DNA of 41,987 nucleotides from contig JAFXDE010000001.1 of the NCBI GenBank assembly GCA_017516315.1, forward strand, positions 1 through 41,987, in the 5' to 3' direction. The translations under genes and the position numbers were made by a program. The stretch comes from Clostridia bacterium. Lineage in GTDB: Bacteria; Bacillota; Clostridia; Oscillospirales; Acutalibacteraceae. Of this stretch, positions 33,445-41,831 are shown in pieces. Every line of letters starts with the position of its first letter. The first letter of the stretch is position 1. The notes below the pieces were generated by a model. It worked only from the letters and a program-made list of their open reading frames with translations. It was not told where the DNA came from and made no database searches.

Positions 33445-33534
33445 TCTCTCAGTCTCTTCGTGACAGCTCTCCTGAAAACAGAGCCTGTTTCAGCCTCCCC
33501 TGAAAGGGGAGGTGGATGCGAAGCAGACGGAGAG
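33445..33534. repeat. Palindromic interspersed repeat with several hairpins
   Basis: The ends CTCTCAGTCT and AGACGGAGAG are inverted copies with one mismatch; CTTCG (33456-33460) pairs with CGAAG near 33519-33523. Inside are two hairpins: CTGAAAACAG/CTGTTTCAG (about 33472-33492) and CCTCCCC-TGAAA-GGGGAGG (33494-33512). This layout (CTCTCAGTC..GACAGCTCTCC..GGGGAG) resembles dispersed repeats I know from Faecalibacterium-type genomes. It follows the dehydrogenase gene and may end its transcript. Confidence 0.7.
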
Positions 33535-33607
33535 GTCTTCTTTTTATGTATAACTTATTTCTCTTTATCATAAAATAATAACAAAAACTGAAAAGGGGAG
33601 TATTCTT

Positions 33608-34084
33608 TTGAAAAAAGAGAAGCTGTACGGTATACTCTTTTATATTTTCACCGCAGAGGGTATAGGAGCTCTTTCGGCGCTTATTGCAGGAAACTTTTCC
33701 GATTTCTTTCTGAAATATGAGAAACCGCCCTTACTGCCTCCGGGTTGGCTTTTTCCTGTTGTGTGGACCGCACTTTATGCTATTATGGGTTATTCGGCTT
33801 ATCTTATCAGCAGAGCCGATGCACCGAAGGATGTAAAGAAAAATGCTCTTACTGTTTATTGGCTGCAGCTGGCGGTTTTTAATTTCTTATGGAGTATTCT
33901 TTTCTTCCGTTTCGAGCTTTTGTGGGTAGGATTTATTGATATTTTGTTGCTTCTCGTTTCTGCATGTGTAATGACAGTTATGTTCGGCAGAATTTTGCCA
34001 AAAGCCGGTTGGCTTAATATACCCTATATTATCTGGGTGGCCTTTGCTACCTATCTTAATCTCGCCACGGCGATAATTAATTAG
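33608..34084 (+). CDS. tspO: TspO/MBR family tryptophan-rich sensory protein
   Basis: 158 residues with five membrane helices. Family motifs: EKPPLLPPGWLFPVVWTALY (about 38-57), LQLAVFNFLWSILFF (about 87-101) and PYIIWVAFATYLN near the end. TspO binds porphyrins and related ligands and is linked to stress or tetrapyrrole handling. It uses a TTG start at 33608, well placed after GGGGAG; no ATG is available near the family's usual N-terminus. Downstream (34088-34113) there is only a weak CGTCTG/CAGACG hairpin without a T-run. Confidence 0.9.
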   Translation: MKKEKLYGILFYIFTAEGIGALSALIAGNFSDFFLKYEKPPLLPPGWLFPVVWTALYAIMGYSAYLISRADAPKDVKKNALTVYWLQLAVFNFLWSILFFRFELLWVGFIDILLLLVSACVMTVMFGRILPKAGWLNIPYIIWVAFATYLNLATAIIN

Positions 34085-34196
34085 TTTCGTCTGAAAGAGA
34101 GGTATCACAGACGTAGAGGTTATCATCTCAAATTCACTAAAAATTCTCTTTTTAAAGATGCAAAATAATAGAAAACACCGAACTTTAAAAATATCC

Positions 34197-34225
34197 TTGA
34201 AATGGAAAAAGCTCTGTGATAATAT
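34197..34225 (+). promoter_or_regulatory. Promoter of the SulP gene
   Basis: TTGAAA (34197-34202), 17 bases, TAATAT (34220-34225). Confidence 0.65.
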
Positions 34226-34266
34226 TTTTTATGTAAAAAATTCTGAGTTTAAAAGAGGGGACACAA

Positions 34267-35922
34267 ATGAAAAATTTCTACCTTAAGCCAAAGCTTTTTT
34301 CGGTGATGAAAAACTACTCTAAGGAGCAGTTAATAAAGGATATTATCGCAGGTGTTATCGTAGCCGTAATCGCCTTGCCGCTTTCTATCGCTCTTGCACT
34401 CGCTTCGGGTGTAGAGCCTGCCAACGGCGTTTACACGGCTATTTTTGCAGGCTTTACCGTATCCTTCCTCGGTGGCAGCCGTATTCAGATAGCAGGTCCT
34501 ACAGCCGCCTTTGCTACGGTAGTAGCGGGAATAGTAGCCACACAGGGTATGGACGGTCTCGTTATAGCCACCATTATGGCAGGTATCTTCCTTATTCTTA
34601 TGGGTGTTTTCAAATTAGGCTCACTCATTAAGTTTATCCCTTACACCATCACCACAGGCTTTACCTCGGGTATTGCCGTGACGATTTTAGTAGGTCAGAT
34701 TAAGGATTTCCTCGGTCTTACCTACGCAGAGGGTGTAAGACCTATCGAAACGGTAGAAAAAATCGAGGCAAACATTGAAGCTATATCCACCTTTTCACCT
34801 CAGGCACTTTTAGTCGGCGCGGTATGTCTTGCCATACTCATTATCTATCCTAAATTCGAAAAGAGAGTGCCGCCGTCGCTTATCGCTGTAGTGGTAGGTG
34901 CTCTTATGGTAAAGCTGATTCCCGGTCTTGACGAGGGCGTTTTCACTATCGGAGAGCTTTACACTATTCCCTCCGGTCTTCCCAAGCTTACTATAGGAGC
35001 TGTAGACTTTTCCTTCGAGAAAATTTCAGCGCTTCTTCCCGACGCCTTCACCATAGCCATTCTTGCCGCCATAGAGTCGCTTCTTTCCTGCGTTGTAGCA
35101 GACAGTATGGTAAACTCCAAGCATAATTCCAATGCTGAGCTTGTGGCTCAGGGCGCAGGCAACATAGCTTCCGTTCTTTTCGGTGGTATTCCTGCCACAG
35201 GTGCTATCGCCCGTACAGCCGCCAACGCTAAAAACGGCGGCAGAACACCTATTGCAGGTATGGTGCATGCAGTAGTTCTTCTCGTGGTGCTTCTCTTCCT
35301 TATGCCCTACGCGGGACTCATTCCCATGCCCACTATTGCCGCCATTCTCTTTATGGTAGCATATAATATGAGCGAATGGAAAAAGTTCGTTCATACCGTA
35401 AAGACAGCTCCCAAAAGTGACACGGCGGTTATGGTTCTTACTTTCATTCTTACGGTGGTATTTGATCTGGTTATCGCTATCGAGGTAGGTATGATTTTAG
35501 CCGTTCTTCTCTTTATCAAGAGAATGAGCGAGGAGACAGCAGTAACCTCATGGAGATACACAGACGACCCCGAAAGTCTTGACCTTAAGAAGGTACCCGA
35601 AAAGGTAAGAGTTTACGAAATCAGCGGACCGCTTTTCTTCGGTGCGGCAGACAAGATTTTAGATATAACTCTCAAGGATTACACGGAATGTCTCGTTTTA
35701 AGAATGAGAGCGGTAAACGCCATTGACGCCACGGCGATGAATTCTTTGGAAACCCTTCGCAAAAAGTGTTCCGACAGGGGAGTACATCTCATCATTTCCC
35801 ACGCTAATGCACAGCCTCTCGAAGCGATGAAAAAGGCAGGTTTTTATGAAAAGGTGGGAAAAGAGAACTTCTGCGCCCACATCGACGAGGCGCTGGAAAG
35901 GGCAGAAAAATACACCGCGTAA
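34267..35922 (+). CDS. SulP-family anion transporter with STAS domain
   Basis: 551 residues. The membrane part (about 20-420) has the SulP pattern: DIIAGVIVAVIALPLSIALALASG, FLGGSRIQIAGPTAAFATVVAG and a long GGIPATGAIARTAANAKNGGRTPIAG-type segment (about 300-325). The C-terminal STAS domain (about 440-550) has VLRMRAVNAIDATAMNSL. Members carry sulfate, bicarbonate or other anions, often with Na+ or H+. The substrate is not readable. No carbonic anhydrase or sulfur gene is beside it. Confidence 0.88.
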   Translation: MKNFYLKPKLFSVMKNYSKEQLIKDIIAGVIVAVIALPLSIALALASGVEPANGVYTAIFAGFTVSFLGGSRIQIAGPTAAFATVVAGIVATQGMDGLVIATIMAGIFLILMGVFKLGSLIKFIPYTITTGFTSGIAVTILVGQIKDFLGLTYAEGVRPIETVEKIEANIEAISTFSPQALLVGAVCLAILIIYPKFEKRVPPSLIAVVVGALMVKLIPGLDEGVFTIGELYTIPSGLPKLTIGAVDFSFEKISALLPDAFTIAILAAIESLLSCVVADSMVNSKHNSNAELVAQGAGNIASVLFGGIPATGAIARTAANAKNGGRTPIAGMVHAVVLLVVLLFLMPYAGLIPMPTIAAILFMVAYNMSEWKKFVHTVKTAPKSDTAVMVLTFILTVVFDLVIAIEVGMILAVLLFIKRMSEETAVTSWRYTDDPESLDLKKVPEKVRVYEISGPLFFGAADKILDITLKDYTECLVLRMRAVNAIDATAMNSLETLRKKCSDRGVHLIISHANAQPLEAMKKAGFYEKVGKENFCAHIDEALERAEKYTA

Positions 35923-35929
35923 AGCTAAA

Positions 35930-35967
35930 AAAGGCAGGCAAAGAAAATTGTCTGCCTTTGAATTTTT
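35930..35967 (+). terminator. Terminator of the SulP gene
   Basis: An 11-bp stem (35930-35940 with 35949-35959) is followed by GAATTTTTT. Confidence 0.88.
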
Positions 35968-35971
35968 TCTA

Positions 35972-36000
35972 TTGACAAACGGGAAACTTTATGGTAATAT
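35972..36000 (+). promoter_or_regulatory. Promoter of the tRNA-Ala locus
   Basis: TTGACA (35972-35977), 17 bases, TAATAT (35995-36000). Its transcript would start near 36008 and include both truncated tRNA-like units and the intact tRNA. Confidence 0.8.
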
Positions 36001-36055
36001 ATCGTAGCAACAGCAAAGAAGCTTAATAAATAAATTACTCAGTGTGCCCTTTTAT

Positions 36056-36102
36056 GGGGCGTAGCTCAGCTGGGAGCGAGAAGCACTCAGAAACGCACCC
36101 CA
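36056..36102 (+). pseudogene. Truncated tRNA-Ala-like unit 1
   Basis: The unit starts GGGGCGTAGCTCAGCTGGGAGC, so the 5' acceptor strand and D-arm are kept. The anticodon arm and T-arm are missing. The 3' part ACGCACCCCA can re-pair with GGGGCGT (two-base bulge), giving a closed mini-tRNA shape. Compared with the real tRNA it lacks one acceptor G and the G3-U70 identity pair of tRNA-Ala. Confidence 0.65.
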
Positions 36103-36144
36103 CAAAAAACTTAATAAATTAATTACTCAGTGTGCCCTTTTTAT

Positions 36145-36195
36145 GGGGGCGTAGCTCAGCTGGGAGCCCAAAACACTCAGAAACGCACCCCACCA
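36145..36195 (+). pseudogene. Truncated tRNA-Ala-like unit 2, ends in CCA
   Basis: 51 bases: GGGGGCGTA, complete D-arm (GCTC...GAGC), a short linker, then ACGCACCCC followed by A-CCA. As in unit 1 the anticodon and T arms are absent, but the 5' acceptor and a CCA-type end remain. It could be cut by RNase P as a decoy. Expected pairing lacks G3-U70, so alanylation is unlikely. Confidence 0.65.
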
Positions 36196-36210
36196 AAAAC
36201 TTAATAAATA

Positions 36211-36335
<125 letters not shown>

Positions 36336-36369
36336 GCCCGCTTTTATAGTGGGTGTTTTTTATGACATA

Positions 36370-36398
36370 TTGAAAATATCTTTGCTTAGTAGTATAAT
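36370..36398 (+). promoter_or_regulatory. Promoter of the AT-rich orphan genes
   Basis: TTGAAA (36370-36375), 17 bases, TATAAT (36393-36398), then AAGGTGG as ribosome site. Confidence 0.75.
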
Positions 36399-36418
36399 GG
36401 TTAAAAGGTGGTGTTGCT

Positions 36419-36820
36419 ATGAATATGGCAGAAAGAACTGAACGAATGAAAAAGTTTATTCTTATGAATAACATCGTTATTATAATTCAGATTGTTTTGG
36501 TTGCATTAAGTGTTATCTTTAATTATTTAATTGACGATTCCGCTGTCTTTATAACTGTATTTATACACATAGCAATATTTGTTTTATACAATGGAATTGT
36601 TGAAAGCATTGTTGAGTATGGTTATTTAAGAAAGAAGTTTGCAAAGATTTGTGATGAAACTCACTATTTACGATATTTTAAATTAAAAAAGAGAATGTAC
36701 AGAGCATCCAAAAATAAAAAAGACATAGTATCGGCAAAACTAATTCTACAGTCAGTTATTAAAAGCTTTATTGCAATATTGAGTATAATATCACTCATGT
36801 TTATGATATCATTTGAATAA
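36419..36820 (+). CDS. Small membrane protein, unknown, probable mobile-element cargo
   Basis: 133 residues. Two close hydrophobic helices (about 17-36 and 42-62), a lysine/arginine-rich cytoplasmic stretch (about 75-105), and a final helix (about 110-130). I recognise no family. The codons are much more AT-rich than those of the chromosomal genes to the left, suggesting transfer. The next gene begins within 14 bases, so they form a two-gene unit. Confidence 0.65.
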   Translation: MNMAERTERMKKFILMNNIVIIIQIVLVALSVIFNYLIDDSAVFITVFIHIAIFVLYNGIVESIVEYGYLRKKFAKICDETHYLRYFKLKKRMYRASKNKKDIVSAKLILQSVIKSFIAILSIISLMFMISFE

Positions 36821-36833
36821 AGGAGAAATATGT

Positions 36834-37307
36834 GTGAAAGATAATGATTTCAATATGGACAATCTGATTAAATTTAAAAACCTTGCTGATAAAATTAAAA
36901 ACATTTCAGGTTCCGAATTTGATGAAGATGACTTTGATATAGATTCTTTTAAAGAGAGTGGTTTTGCTGAACTGTTCGGACAGATTCTTTCCGAACAATT
37001 GTCCGAACCTTATGAACTTGCAACAGAAGAAGACTTATATGAAGAAATAGTTGATAATTTTTTTATCCTTATACAAGAACTCGGTATTGATGAATTTAAT
37101 TTCTTTCGTTTTAAAAGCTATGATTATTGCCGTGAAATAATCGTTGACGGTAAAGAATATGATCTAAACGGCGAATTTTGTCATGATGACTTGGAAGCAA
37201 CCGAGGCTTTATGTGCAATTGATTGTTTGATTGCAGATTTAGAAAATAATGACGAAGAGACAGTTATAAAAAATATAGAAAAAAGAATTAATATGCACAA
37301 CAAATAA
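36834..37307 (+). CDS. Acidic small protein, unknown, partner of the preceding membrane protein
   Basis: 157 residues from GTG 36834, eight bases after AGGAG; the in-frame TTG at 36813 lies before the ribosome site. The protein is very acidic (FDEDDFDIDSFKES, ATEEDLYEEIVDNFF) and probably helical, with no signal or membrane segment. No family is recognised. The pairing of a basic small membrane protein with a soluble acidic one recalls immunity or defence pairs, but this is speculation. AT-rich like its neighbour. Confidence 0.65.
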   Translation: MKDNDFNMDNLIKFKNLADKIKNISGSEFDEDDFDIDSFKESGFAELFGQILSEQLSEPYELATEEDLYEEIVDNFFILIQELGIDEFNFFRFKSYDYCREIIVDGKEYDLNGEFCHDDLEATEALCAIDCLIADLENNDEETVIKNIEKRINMHNK

Positions 37308-37329
37308 TAGTTTTAACTCATTATACAAC

Positions 37330-37370
37330 AAACCCGAGCAGAGACTAAAAACTCTGCCCGGGTTTCTTTT
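37330..37370. terminator. Bidirectional terminator
   Basis: A 14-base stem with one mismatch (37330-37343 with 37352-37365) is followed by TTTCTTTT, between the acidic-protein gene and the convergent recombinase gene. Confidence 0.85.
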
Positions 37371-38964
37371 ACACCACCTTATCAACACCCACCATAAACT
37401 GCTCAAAGTCAATATTAAACTCAACTTTCAGCTTATACCCTCTGCTAACCTCAACTCGTTTAATCAGGCAGTTTACAATCATTTTCTTCTTTTCAAAGCT
37501 TGCTTCATCATAAAGTTCTGCCCAAGAAATCAGTTCATCAAAGCTATCGGATAAGTTTTTAAGCACACTTTCACCGTCTGCAACATCTTTTTCAGAATCG
37601 GTAATCAAAGACAACAACCTGTTGCACTCTTTCTCAGATTCAGCAATCAATTCCGAAAGAGTATCAGCCGAAAAAGAGCTTTCACCCTTGATTGACTTAA
37701 TAACTTCGGATTTCAATATAGTTAGATTCTCAAATTCTTTACTGTAATCCGCTTTCAGCATATTCAGCCTTGCTTTTCTTGTTTCAAGCTCATCAGCATA
37801 ACGAAGCTTGATTACATCAGATTTTGATACACCTTTCATTTTACGGAAAACGTCACGGACAATTTCATCAATCAAATCATCAAGAATGTGCAGAGTGTAA
37901 CCCGACTGACCGTCACATTCTGTCTGCTTTCTGCTTTTGCCGTAGCAGGCATATCTGATTCGCTTCGTTGTATCAACAGTTCCGTCTTTTCTTTTACGGT
38001 ATCTTCCACTTGTTGTAAGATTAAGCCTTGAGCCGCAATGCCCGCAGTAAACCTTGCCGGAGATAAGGGATTTGCCCTTAGTGTTAAGGGGTACTGTGGG
38101 ATTTTCTTTCTTCCTGACCGAACGCTCTCGCATTATCATTCTTGCTCTTTCAAACTGTTCAGGTGAAATTATTTGTAGTTCAGGTATAACCTCCGAACGA
38201 GCATCACCACTGCGAAGAACACCTGTATAGGTCAGGTTGCAGAGAATACCTCTGATTGTAGCCTCGTGCCACATTTTACCTGTTCTTGCTCGGTAACCGT
38301 TATTGTTCAGCCACGTTGTAATTCTGTGTGCACCGTAACCCTCTTGTGTGTACTTATCAAAGATAATCTTAACAACAATAGCTTCATTGGGATTTACTTT
38401 TAAATCGTAAAGCTCGTGCTTTCTTTTATTGAATCTACCGCTTTTTACAAGGTCGTATCCAAAGGCGGCAACGCCGCCCTTGAAATGACCTGCCTCAACT
38501 AACTGACCAAGACTTGTTTTTGTTCTGACAGATGTTTTCTCACTTTCACCGTCAGCCTGCCAAAAGCGAATATAGTTCAGGAGCTTGTCAATGTGATTAT
38601 CAAATCTCTGTTCACCCTCTTGGGTACTCCAAACTTCAATTCCGTTTTTAACAAACCACTCAACAACGAAAGGTGTTTCGTCTGCAATTCTGCCTATACG
38701 GTCAAACATAAACACAAGCAGAATATCAAACTTTTTCTTTCGTGCAAGGTCCTTTATGATTTGGATTTTATCACGGTTTTCAGCTCGCACCTTATGACCT
38801 GAAACACCGTCCTCCTGCTCTTCATAAACAATCTCCCAACCCATTTCACTTGCAAATTTGTGACAAGCCTTTCTCTGCATCGGGATATCTGCTTCATTGT
38901 TGCTGTCATAATCAACCTGCTTGCCCGTTGAAACTCGGTACAGACAGCACACTCGTTTTGACAT
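37369..38964 (-). CDS. Large serine recombinase (site-specific integrase)
   Basis: 531 residues. N-terminal resolvase domain with YRVSTGKQ (catalytic S12), DGVSGHKV, and LLVFMFDRIGR (about 78-88); a recombinase domain with FGYD and GYGAHRITTWLNNNGYRARTG-type helix-turn-helix (about 205-235); a zinc ribbon starting VYCGHCGSRLNL (about 307-318) with a later cysteine pair; and a long coiled coil (about 400-480). Such enzymes integrate and excise mobile elements between att sites. Its start overlaps the previous small gene by one base. It is the last gene of the mobilization operon, so an att end is expected to its left. Confidence 0.95.
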   Translation of the reverse strand: MSKRVCCLYRVSTGKQVDYDSNNEADIPMQRKACHKFASEMGWEIVYEEQEDGVSGHKVRAENRDKIQIIKDLARKKKFDILLVFMFDRIGRIADETPFVVEWFVKNGIEVWSTQEGEQRFDNHIDKLLNYIRFWQADGESEKTSVRTKTSLGQLVEAGHFKGGVAAFGYDLVKSGRFNKRKHELYDLKVNPNEAIVVKIIFDKYTQEGYGAHRITTWLNNNGYRARTGKMWHEATIRGILCNLTYTGVLRSGDARSEVIPELQIISPEQFERARMIMRERSVRKKENPTVPLNTKGKSLISGKVYCGHCGSRLNLTTSGRYRKRKDGTVDTTKRIRYACYGKSRKQTECDGQSGYTLHILDDLIDEIVRDVFRKMKGVSKSDVIKLRYADELETRKARLNMLKADYSKEFENLTILKSEVIKSIKGESSFSADTLSELIAESEKECNRLLSLITDSEKDVADGESVLKNLSDSFDELISWAELYDEASFEKKKMIVNCLIKRVEVSRGYKLKVEFNIDFEQFMVGVDKVV

Positions 38965-39191
38965 TAAACCGCCTCCTTGATATTTTTCTTTAGTTTAATA
39001 TCAGGGGTATCACTTTGTCGAATGTGCGAATCACCCAATAATATTTCACGAAGACGAGGGAGAATGTCATTATTAGGCTTTTCGGCAAAGGTAGCGACAA
39101 CCTCGTGACCTTTAACCTTGAAGGAATATTCTCCTCTGATATCTTCATCAAGATAACGGATATATGCTTTGAGAACGCCGATATACCTCAA
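38964..39191 (-). CDS. Small protein of the mobile element, unknown
   Basis: 75 residues, beginning with TTG 39191 placed after GAGGTGAT, within 7 bases of the parB stop. It contains beta strands (YSFKVKGHEVVATFAEKP) and a basic C-terminus. Small ORFs of this kind commonly precede serine recombinases in clostridial elements; the function is unknown to me, perhaps a directionality factor. The stop overlaps the recombinase start (TAATG). Confidence 0.65.
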   Translation of the reverse strand: MRYIGVLKAYIRYLDEDIRGEYSFKVKGHEVVATFAEKPNNDILPRLREILLGDSHIRQSDTPDIKLKKNIKEAV

Positions 39192-39197
39192 TATTCA

Positions 39198-40070
39198 TCA
39201 CCTCGCATCTCTATTTCGCTGTCGCTGAAGATACCTGTAATAATGCTCACAGGCTTTCAGCACAAAATCTTCAAAATCTTTATCCTTAACCTTGGGTGCA
39301 ATCTTCTGCAACTTTTCAATTGGCACTTTATACATGGCCTTCTGATTAGGCTTTTCTGCTGTGAGAGTATTCTCAATACTTTCAACTGTAAGCGTACCTG
39401 CATTAAAATCCTTGTGCATGTGCCAAGCCTGAGAATATGACGGAGTACATTCATTTTCCTCAATAACACGAAGTAAATCATACTGCATTTGGTCATCAAG
39501 GAAAGAAAGTTCAACACCGACGGAGAAAGCGATTTTGTCTTCATCCATCATTTCAAGCAGTTCGGGAATGAGATAAGTCAGACGGATATATCTGTAAACT
39601 TTGTCTCGACTTTCACCTGTTATATTGCCGATTTCAGCTGCAGAGTCGAACTTTGTCGCAACTTGCGACGAAGTTAAATCTGTTCTTTCTCCTTGTCTTT
39701 TGATTGCTTCAAGCTTCAACTTGTAAGCAAATGCCTTCTCTGACGGGAGAATATGCTCTCTATGCAGATTACTGTCAACAAGCATAATAGCCGCTTCATC
39801 TCTGCTCACGGCACAAATTAAAGCAGGTACTGTTTCCAGCCCTGCTTTCACTGATGCTCTCAGTCTTCTGTGACCTGAGATAAGTTCATATTCATCGTCT
39901 GTATTTTCTAAAGGTCTCACAACAATGGGTGAAATAACACCTTTCTGCTGAATACTCTCTATGAGATTATTCATTTCATCATTATCTAAAACCTTATACG
40001 GATGTCCCTCAAAGGGATGAATTTTTGATACTGGGATATTTACCGGTGCTTTTAATTTTTTATTAGCCAT
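39198..40070 (-). CDS. ParB/Spo0J-like DNA-binding protein of the mobile element
   Basis: 290 residues. ParB N-domain (about 10-110) with the IPVSKIHPF start, GVISPIVVRPL, ISGHRRLRASVKAG and VDSNLHREHILPSEKAFAYK; a helix-turn-helix region follows (about 135-190, ITGESRDKVYRYIRL). It would bind DNA sites in the element for stability or control. No ParA partner is visible. Its ribosome site AAAGGAG lies in the last codons of the relaxase gene and the gap is one base. Confidence 0.9.
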   Translation of the reverse strand: MANKKLKAPVNIPVSKIHPFEGHPYKVLDNDEMNNLIESIQQKGVISPIVVRPLENTDDEYELISGHRRLRASVKAGLETVPALICAVSRDEAAIMLVDSNLHREHILPSEKAFAYKLKLEAIKRQGERTDLTSSQVATKFDSAAEIGNITGESRDKVYRYIRLTYLIPELLEMMDEDKIAFSVGVELSFLDDQMQYDLLRVIEENECTPSYSQAWHMHKDFNAGTLTVESIENTLTAEKPNQKAMYKVPIEKLQKIAPKVKDKDFEDFVLKACEHYYRYLQRQRNRDAR

Positions 40071-40071
40071 G

Positions 40072-41436
40072 TCAACGGCTCCTTTCTAATTTTCGAATTT
40101 TATTAATTTCTGCCTGATGCTCTTTCTGCAAGAGCTCATACAGATGTGGAGATTTATCAAGAATATCTTCCGCCTGTTTGAGTTTCTTTCTCAAAGGCGT
40201 GATTTCTTGTGTTATCTCCTTACGCATAGCTTTGTATCTCTCCTTATCTTCGGGAATGGTTGCTCTGCGTTTTTTGTTGTCTGCCTTTCTTCGCTTTTCT
40301 TCAAGCTCGGCAATTTTCAACTGTGTTTCTTCAATGGTGACTGTTAAATCATCAGTAGTCTGAATCTGATTGTCGGTTAAGAAATGATAATCAGCCACAT
40401 ATTGTTTAATGTCCTTTGCGGCATGCCTCATTTCAGGTGAGATAAGCATTGCATCTGCAACCTCTTTCAGTAGTTGGAAAACTAAGATTATTAAAAGAAA
40501 CATTGTGTTCACATAAATAACCTCAGGTCTTTTGCCGTGCTCAATACTGAACTCTAATTTCTTTCTGACTGATTCAAGAGGAAAGTATCTGCGCCTTGCA
40601 TAGAAGAAGGTGTTCCAATCAGCAAGGTGATGTCCGCTGTAATAGGTTTCGTTGAATCTCTTTTCAATGCCTTCGACTGTATAACCAAGGCCTTCAACTC
40701 TTACACCTATTTCCCAAGCCTTTGCCTTGATAGTGAATCGTCTGTAATCTACCTCATATCCCATAGTGAAAAGAACTCTTCTGAAGTCATCCCAATTTGT
40801 AGCTACGGTAAGACATATTTCAATATCTTCTCTGAGCATATCTCTGTGAGTTTGCTTACCTTGCTTATGAAGCCAATAGGCTGCTTTTTCACCACCGTAA
40901 AAGGGAGCATTTTCAAGAACGGATTTGCCTCGTTCTTTGCAGATGGCGTCAGAAATCTCACGAAGCTTGTAGTGGTCTGAAATATGGTTTTCAAACTTTC
41001 TCCCTGTTCTGAAAGAAACAGAATTTACAACAAAATGATTGTGCAGGTGGTGATGCTTATCAAGGTGAGTTGTGACAACAATCTCGTATTCATTACCCCA
41101 CATTTGTTTAGCTGTTTCTACACCAATACTGTGACATTCTTCGGGTGTTACTTCATTTTCTTTGAAGCTCTGAAAGCCGTGATAAGCCACATTACCGCCA
41201 AGCTTACCGTAATGAAGCTTAGTTGTCATCATATGCTCATAGGCTCGTTGTACGGGACAGTTGATTGCGGACACATAAAGCTTCTCATCGGTTTTCTTCT
41301 CGTTCTCGGCATATTGCAAAGTTTGGTACAAATCTTCATCGAGATACTTTTTATCAATGGTTTTATCAGGATTTTCAGCATACTGAATAACCTCTTTAAG
41401 TCGGCTCTTTACGGGCCAGAATCCGGTGGTAGCAAT
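40072..41436 (-). CDS. MOBP-type relaxase, probable non-ATG start
   Basis: The relaxase core has EIVVTTHLDKHHHLHNHFVVNSV with the HxHNH metal triad; a helical C-terminal region ends in a long coiled coil (about 370-450). It nicks oriT and leads the DNA strand for transfer. The family's usual start, (M)ATTGFWPVKSRLKEVI, is encoded in frame from 41436, but the codon there is ATT, preceded in frame by a stop. An AGGAGG at 41448-41453 is well placed for it. The next in-frame start (TTG 41331) would drop 35 conserved-looking residues. The region overlaps the end of mobC in another frame. Confidence 0.8.
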   Translation of the reverse strand: MATTGFWPVKSRLKEVIQYAENPDKTIDKKYLDEDLYQTLQYAENEKKTDEKLYVSAINCPVQRAYEHMMTTKLHYGKLGGNVAYHGFQSFKENEVTPEECHSIGVETAKQMWGNEYEIVVTTHLDKHHHLHNHFVVNSVSFRTGRKFENHISDHYKLREISDAICKERGKSVLENAPFYGGEKAAYWLHKQGKQTHRDMLREDIEICLTVATNWDDFRRVLFTMGYEVDYRRFTIKAKAWEIGVRVEGLGYTVEGIEKRFNETYYSGHHLADWNTFFYARRRYFPLESVRKKLEFSIEHGKRPEVIYVNTMFLLIILVFQLLKEVADAMLISPEMRHAAKDIKQYVADYHFLTDNQIQTTDDLTVTIEETQLKIAELEEKRRKADNKKRRATIPEDKERYKAMRKEITQEITPLRKKLKQAEDILDKSPHLYELLQKEHQAEINKIRKLERSR

Positions 41437-41735
41437 AGGTCATTCACCTCCTTTTTAGGCGAAAGTATTTCGTTATGAATTTCATCAATTAGATTGAGAA
41501 GCCTTGCCTCAGTTTCGGGTGTCATATCCTTATTGCAGATTTCACAGAGCTTTCCGTATAAATTAAAAAAGGCATCAGGCAACACCGTTCTCGGTGTAAA
41601 TCCCAATGCTTTCTTTGTTATATATTCACTTGTTGATAATCCGCATTTAGAAGCATATTTCTCAATCTTCTTTTTGTTTTCAGGTGTTACCCTGATTTCA
41701 AGCCTTTGTGTTTTGGCTTTTGGTGTAGTATTCAT
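41409..41735 (-). CDS. MobC-like relaxosome protein (ribbon-helix-helix)
   Basis: 108 residues. RLEIRVTPENKKKIEKYASKCGLSTSEYITKKALG (12-46 region) is a ribbon-helix-helix type DNA-binding segment, as in MobC/MbeC accessory proteins that bind oriT and help the relaxase. The end of the gene overlaps the first codons of the relaxase gene by 28 bases in a different frame. It is the first gene of the minus-strand mobilization operon. Confidence 0.85.
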   Translation of the reverse strand: MNTTPKAKTQRLEIRVTPENKKKIEKYASKCGLSTSEYITKKALGFTPRTVLPDAFFNLYGKLCEICNKDMTPETEARLLNLIDEIHNEILSPKKEVNDLLLPPDSGP

Positions 41736-41757
41736 ATCACCATTCCTTTCATCAGAT

Positions 41758-41807
41758 TTTAGGGATTAAGGGACCCTAAAGAATTTGGAACTTGCCGTAC
41801 AAGTTCC
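41758..41807. other. Candidate oriT hairpins upstream of mobC
   Basis: Two inverted repeats lie side by side: TTTAGGG/CCCTAAA (41758-41764 with 41774-41780) and GGAACTTG/CAAGTTCC (41787-41794 with 41800-41807, loop CCGTA). Paired hairpins immediately before mobC-relaxase genes are the usual layout of an oriT. The nick site cannot be fixed. Confidence 0.55.
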
Positions 41808-41831
41808 CTGCTAGCTACGGTGTAGGACAGA

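Larger units (their letters stand above)
36022..36199 (+). repeat. Two tandem 88/90-bp units leading into a third that holds the tRNA
   Basis: Units begin at 36022, 36110 and 36200 with CTTAATAAAT. Each runs through AATTACTCAGTGTGCCC into the 5' part of tRNA-Ala up to GCTGGGAG. Units 1 and 2 then diverge from the tRNA into a shared CACTCAGAAACGCACCCCAC segment and an A-run; unit 3 continues as the complete tRNA. The near identity of the shared 55 bases points to recent duplication or active maintenance. Confidence 0.92.

Noticed and set aside
34088-34113. Terminator after tspO
   Set aside because: Only a 6-bp stem with a 14-base loop and no T-run.
36022-36199. CRISPR array
   Set aside because: The repeats are tRNA-derived, only two to three long units, with no spacer pattern and no cas genes.
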